Of a stretch of DNA of 7,380 nucleotides, positions 4,533 through 7,380 are shown in pieces. The translations under genes were made by a program, and so were the position numbers. The DNA is from an uncultured Gemmatimonadota bacterium (GTDB lineage Bacteria; Gemmatimonadota; Gemmatimonadetes; Gemmatimonadales; Gemmatimonadaceae), in assembly GCA_946887155.1 (NCBI GenBank), contig CAMPKM010000134.1, forward strand, positions 1 to 7,380, read 5' to 3'. The number at the start of each line of letters is the position of its first letter. The stretch's first letter is position 1. The notes beneath the pieces were generated by a model. The model made no database searches. It saw only the letters and a program-made list of their open reading frames with translations, and had not been told where the DNA came from.

Positions 4533-5722
4533 GTCTCGTCTTTTTCGACGACGCCACCGCGCGCGACTTCCTCCCGTTTTCACTCACCCGCCCGGGTTGC
4601 GAGCTCCGCGCCGGCGCGCTGCTCGTCAGGCAGCGGTGGGAGATGAGCAGCGGGGACAAGACGCTGGGCTTCATTGCCGGACCGCAACTGACGCATTTCG
4701 ACGAACCCGGAGCCGCGAGCTTCCTCAATGGCTCGATCCCTGCCGGCAGCATCATCGTGAACTCGCGGTGCGCCGTCGCGATCAACGCGCCGCTCCCCGA
4801 CGCCATGGCCTGGTCATGCGTAGTTCGACTGGCTGCCGTCCGCGTCCCCGAAACCGGTGTTGTCAGCACCATCGATGCTGGTGGCCTGGAAGCGCTCCCG
4901 GGGTACGAGAAGGCGGTCGACGTCGACGGCGTGTGGATGGATCAGGTGTGGGATTTCGTCCGGCACCTGCCGGCACTGCTGATGCTCGACGTCACGCATC
5001 TCGGCAACGCGATCGAACGCGGGCCACCTGCCACCACCACCAATGTTGGTCCGCACCTCATCTACATCGATCGGCGCGCCAACGTGGAGCCGATGGTGTA
5101 TTTCGATGCCAGCTCCGGACCGATACTCGTCAGGCGGGGCGCCACGGTGCAGGCATTCACCCGGCTGGTCGGCCCGTGCGTGATCGGCGAGGACTCACTC
5201 GTCAGCGGCGGACGGATCGCCGCCTCGAGCATCGGCGAGCATTGCAAGGTCAACGGCGAGGTGAGCAACACGATTTTCACCGGCTACGCCAACAAGGGCC
5301 ACGACGGATTCATCGGGCACTCGGTCCTGGGCCGATGGGTGAACCTCGGCGCCGGCACGGTCAACAGCAACCTGAAGAACAACTACTCGGACGTGTCGTT
5401 GTGGACGCCTCGAGGCGTGGAGCGGACCGGAATGCAGTTCCTGGGCTCATTCCTTGGCGACCATACCCGAACGGCCATCGGGACGCGCCTGACGACGGGA
5501 TGCGTGGTGGGCGCGGGCGCGAATGTCTACGGAAAAGGAATCACCCCGCGTTATGTTCCGCCTTTCACGTGGGGACTGGATGATTCGGAGCTGTGGGAGA
5601 TCGGCGCGTTCCTCGATGCCGCGCAGCGCGCGATGAAGCGGCGGGATGTTCCCCTCACCGACAAGGCTCGCCGCCAGTTGACGGCTGCCTGGGAGCGGGC
5701 CGGCGAGGAACGCAATCGATGA
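4529..5722 (+). CDS. GlmU-like sugar nucleotidyltransferase/acyltransferase (alternative bacterial GlmU type)
   Basis: The 397-residue product has the layout of the 'alternative GlmU' family, proposed to make UDP-GlcNAc from glucosamine 1-phosphate for peptidoglycan and polysaccharides. Its N-terminus carries the family pattern FFDD...FLPFSLTRP..ELRAG (5-29) in place of the LxxGxGTRM loop of classical GlmU. Residues of about 175-345 are a left-handed beta-helix of hexapeptide turns (VGPCVIGEDSLV, SSIGEHCKV, SVLGRWVNLGAGT). Inside it are NKGHDGFIGHS (255-265) and NLGAGTVNSNLKNNYSDVSLW (from 272), which match the acetyltransferase half of the family. The C-terminal tail is helical and basic. 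The GTG start overlaps the manC stop by four bases, and its own TGA overlaps the next ATG by four, so the gene is embedded in a coupled operon. Whether both activities are present, and on which sugar, cannot be read from sequence. Confidence 0.85.
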   Translation: MSLVFFDDATARDFLPFSLTRPGCELRAGALLVRQRWEMSSGDKTLGFIAGPQLTHFDEPGAASFLNGSIPAGSIIVNSRCAVAINAPLPDAMAWSCVVRLAAVRVPETGVVSTIDAGGLEALPGYEKAVDVDGVWMDQVWDFVRHLPALLMLDVTHLGNAIERGPPATTTNVGPHLIYIDRRANVEPMVYFDASSGPILVRRGATVQAFTRLVGPCVIGEDSLVSGGRIAASSIGEHCKVNGEVSNTIFTGYANKGHDGFIGHSVLGRWVNLGAGTVNSNLKNNYSDVSLWTPRGVERTGMQFLGSFLGDHTRTAIGTRLTTGCVVGAGANVYGKGITPRYVPPFTWGLDDSELWEIGAFLDAAQRAMKRRDVPLTDKARRQLTAAWERAGEERNR

Positions 5723-6588
5723 GAGTTCACGTCCTCGGCTCGGGCAGCGAGGGGAACGCTACGGTCATCGAGAGCGACCGCGAGTGCATCATTATCGATG
5801 CCGGATTCGGTGTGCGCGAGCTGGGTCGGCGACTGAAGGCGGTGAACATCGAGCCGGAGTCCGTTTCGGCGCTGATCGTCACGCACGAACACCAGGATCA
5901 TGTGCGCGGCGCCGGCGCCGCGGCCCGTCGCTGGAACTGGCCCGTCTACGCCACCGCCGGCACGCTGAGCGTAAAGCGCAAGGCGCCGATTTCCCGCGGC
6001 GAGTACGCACTCCCCGTCCCGCTTTCGATCGAGACCTCGACTCCCGCGTCCGGCCGAAAGAAGAAGCGCGTGGTCAAGCACGTCGTGGACACGCATACCC
6101 TCGTGGAGCTCGAGGATTTCACGCTCAAGTTCATCAAGGCGCCGCATGATGCCCGCGAGCCTGTCGCGCTGGTCGCGACGACGAAATCCACCGGTGAACG
6201 GGTCGGCATCGCGTACGACCTCGGCCACCTGACCGAACGATTCATCAAGTACTTCGCGGATGTCGACGTCCTGATCCTCGAGTCCAACCACGACGGGGCA
6301 ATGCTGCGCACCGGTCCGTATCCGTGGTCCCTGAAGCAGCGAGTCGCCGGACCGAACGGCCACCTGAGCAATGCGGAGGCCGCGTTGATGGCGCGCACTT
6401 GCGCGCACCGGGGCCTGAGGCACCTTGTGCTCTGTCACCTCAGCCAGGTCAACAACCGTCCCGAGATCGCGCTCAAGGCGATGCGAGCCGCCCTCCGCGG
6501 CAGCGGGTTCCGTGGCGCGTTGCAGGCGGCGCCGCAACACAGCACGCTGACGCTGGGTGGGGCAATGCAGATCGAGCTCGCGCTCTAG
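5719..6588 (+). CDS. metallo-beta-lactamase-fold hydrolase, YycJ/WalJ-like
   Basis: The 289-residue product belongs to the metallo-beta-lactamase superfamily, closest by motif to YycJ/WalJ, a cytoplasmic family that includes 5'-3' double-strand DNA exonuclease-like proteins encoded with the WalRK cell-wall regulators in Firmicutes. It starts GSGSEGNAT (7-15), typical of the family. Metal ligands are seen in THEHQDH (55-61), His143 (APHDAREPVA), Asp167 (AYDLGH) and His240 (LCHLS). The family stretches LESNHDGAML (187-196), GPYPWSLKQR (199-208), GHLSNAEA (214-221) and HLSQVNNRPE (240-249) are also present. A Lys/Arg-rich patch (GRKKKR, 112-117) could bind nucleic acid. ATG at 5719 overlaps the preceding stop (ATGA) and has GAGGAA eight bases upstream. 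The gene ends TAG and closes the overlapping gene set. An RNase or other phosphodiesterase role is the main alternative. Confidence 0.9.
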   Translation: MRVHVLGSGSEGNATVIESDRECIIIDAGFGVRELGRRLKAVNIEPESVSALIVTHEHQDHVRGAGAAARRWNWPVYATAGTLSVKRKAPISRGEYALPVPLSIETSTPASGRKKKRVVKHVVDTHTLVELEDFTLKFIKAPHDAREPVALVATTKSTGERVGIAYDLGHLTERFIKYFADVDVLILESNHDGAMLRTGPYPWSLKQRVAGPNGHLSNAEAALMARTCAHRGLRHLVLCHLSQVNNRPEIALKAMRAALRGSGFRGALQAAPQHSTLTLGGAMQIELAL

Positions 6589-6596
6589 AACAACGT

Positions 6597-6708
6597 ACGG
6601 GCCACAGGCCACAGAAAGGCGTTTGAGAATCTCGCACCCGGTGCAGACATGCCTGACCATTCCTTTCGCTTCTCGCGGTTTGCGACCACTGCTCTGTGGC
6701 CTCTGGCC
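6597..6708. repeat. GGCCACAG repeat pair in inverted orientation around the ggt start
   Basis: GGCCACAGGCCACAGA (6600-6615) in the gap before ggt is matched by TCTGTGGCCTCTGGCC (6693-6708) inside ggt. The second is the inverse of the first at 15 of 16 positions. Each arm itself contains two direct GGCC(A)CAG-like units. The first arm, extended to 6597-6618, also matches 3466-3488. The second arm encodes ALWPLA of the ggt signal peptide (residues 15-20). The ggt ATG lies in the 77-base loop, so pairing in mRNA could affect translation, though the loop is large. Confidence 0.6.
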
Positions 6709-7380
6709 GTCGGCCTGCTTCCCTTCTCCATGACGCTCGCCCAATCACCGACGCCTGGTCATCCGTTACCTGTTCCAGGCCGCTCCATTGTCACGACGAC
6801 GCTCGGCATCGTGGCCGCGAGCCAGCCACTGGCGGCCAAGGCCGGGGCGGACATCCTCGACGCGGGCGGTAACGCGATCGATGCCGCCATCGCGGTCAAC
6901 GCCGTGCTGGGCCTCGTCGAGCCACACATGAACGGCGTGGGTGGCGACCTCTTTGCCATCATCTACGAGGCAAAAACGGGCAAGCTTCATGGACTCAACG
7001 CCTCGGGCTGGGCGCCGACCGGGTTGACGCCCGCGCTACTCGCGGAGCGCGGCCTGAACCGGATGCCTAACAATGGCGTCTTCTCGATGACCGTCCCGGG
7101 CGCGGTGGCCGGGTGGGACGCGATGCGGAGCCGCTTCGGCACCAAACCCTTCTCGGAACTCCTCGCGCCGGCCATCTGGTACGCCGAGAACGGCTTCCCC
7201 GTCAGCGAGGTGATCGCCCACGAGTGGGGAGAAGCCGAGCGAAAGCTCTCGGCGACGCCGGAGGCCCGGGCGACGTACTTCCTTGGCGAGCATCCCCCGA
7301 AGTTCGGTGAGGTCTTCCGGAACCCGAACCTCGCGGCGACGCTCAAGCGCATTGCCGCCGATGGCCGCAACGGCTTCTAT
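6649..7380 (+). CDS. ggt: gamma-glutamyltransferase, exported (5' part, truncated by window edge)
   Basis: The frame runs from ATG at 6649 to the right edge, giving 244 residues of a protein that is usually 550-600 long. It belongs to the N-terminal nucleophile family that cleaves gamma-glutamyl amides such as glutathione after self-processing into two chains. The window covers only the first half of the large chain; the catalytic Thr lies beyond the edge. Residues 1-32 are a signal peptide with a hydrophobic core at about 12-30 and a likely cut near TLA/QS. Then come GIVAASQPLAAKAG (53-66), ILDAGGNAIDAAIA (69-82), EPHMNGVGGDLF (91-102) and NNGVFSMTVPGAVAGWD, all hallmarks of the family. At the position of the substrate-binding Arg of E. 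coli Ggt it reads NASGWAP (117-123). There is no clear Shine-Dalgarno sequence. A 60-base gap separates it from the hydrolase gene, so it may be transcribed separately. Confidence 0.93.
   Translation, partial: MPDHSFRFSRFATTALWPLAVGLLPFSMTLAQSPTPGHPLPVPGRSIVTTTLGIVAASQPLAAKAGADILDAGGNAIDAAIAVNAVLGLVEPHMNGVGGDLFAIIYEAKTGKLHGLNASGWAPTGLTPALLAERGLNRMPNNGVFSMTVPGAVAGWDAMRSRFGTKPFSELLAPAIWYAENGFPVSEVIAHEWGEAERKLSATPEARATYFLGEHPPKFGEVFRNPNLAATLKRIAADGRNGFY

Noticed and set aside
4597..5583. Open frame of 328 codons on the plus strand in another frame
   Set aside because: It lies inside the GlmU-like gene; the translation is Arg/His/Pro-rich and typical of a GC-rich shadow frame, while the other frame shows clear hexapeptide repeats.
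6589..6648. Stop-codon readthrough joining the hydrolase and ggt, which share a frame across TAG at 6586
   Set aside because: Ggt has its own ATG and a signal peptide, which would not function inside a fusion; a shared frame occurs by chance one time in three.
5551..6744. Open frame of 397 codons on the minus strand
   Set aside because: It is antisense to the motif-rich hydrolase gene and the ggt start, with low-complexity Arg/Gly-rich translation and no domain pattern.

Overview
This window is high-GC bacterial chromosome (roughly 64% G+C by eye) with tightly packed housekeeping and envelope genes. The gene set suggests a Gemmatimonadota-like or similarly GC-rich, lipoprotein-exporting bacterium: a lipoprotein of unrecognised family, the GlmU-like protein of the 'alternative GlmU' type, a stand-alone Roadblock/LC7 protein beside a single-domain response regulator, and short GGGAATC repeats between genes. 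The phylum is an inference from style and cannot be proven from the sequence alone. I see no rRNA, tRNA, transposase, phage gene or CRISPR array.

The layout is two divergent gene groups around a control region at about 2582-2681. To the left, on the minus strand and in transcription order, lie a small exported lipoprotein (2581-1976), seryl-tRNA synthetase serS (1867-596) and the N-terminal part of a membrane sensor protein, probably a histidine kinase, that runs off the left edge (509-1). To the right, on the plus strand, five genes overlap one another end to end: Roadblock/LC7 protein, receiver-only response regulator, mannose-1-phosphate guanylyltransferase, GlmU-like nucleotidyl/acyltransferase, and a YycJ/WalJ-like metallo-beta-lactamase-fold hydrolase. 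After a 60-base gap comes an exported gamma-glutamyltransferase, cut by the right edge.

The five overlapping genes look like one translationally coupled operon. It pairs two small signalling proteins with two enzymes that make activated sugars (GDP-mannose and probably UDP-GlcNAc) and a hydrolase of a family linked in Firmicutes to the WalRK cell-wall regulon. A role in envelope or polysaccharide synthesis under signal control is a reasonable inference. The gamma-glutamyltransferase would act outside the cytoplasm.

Most of the unexplained structure is between genes. A 28-bp imperfect inverted repeat built from 7-bp GGGAATC units fills the gap before serS. A second repeat type (GGCCACAG-like) appears between the hydrolase and ggt, again inside the start of ggt, and at the response regulator/manC junction, where it seems to encode the N-terminal tail of ManC. 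A perfect palindrome sits in the divergent control region. A stable hairpin and a 24-codon reading frame with a good ribosome binding site lie between serS and the sensor gene. I found no convincing new defence or mobile system.
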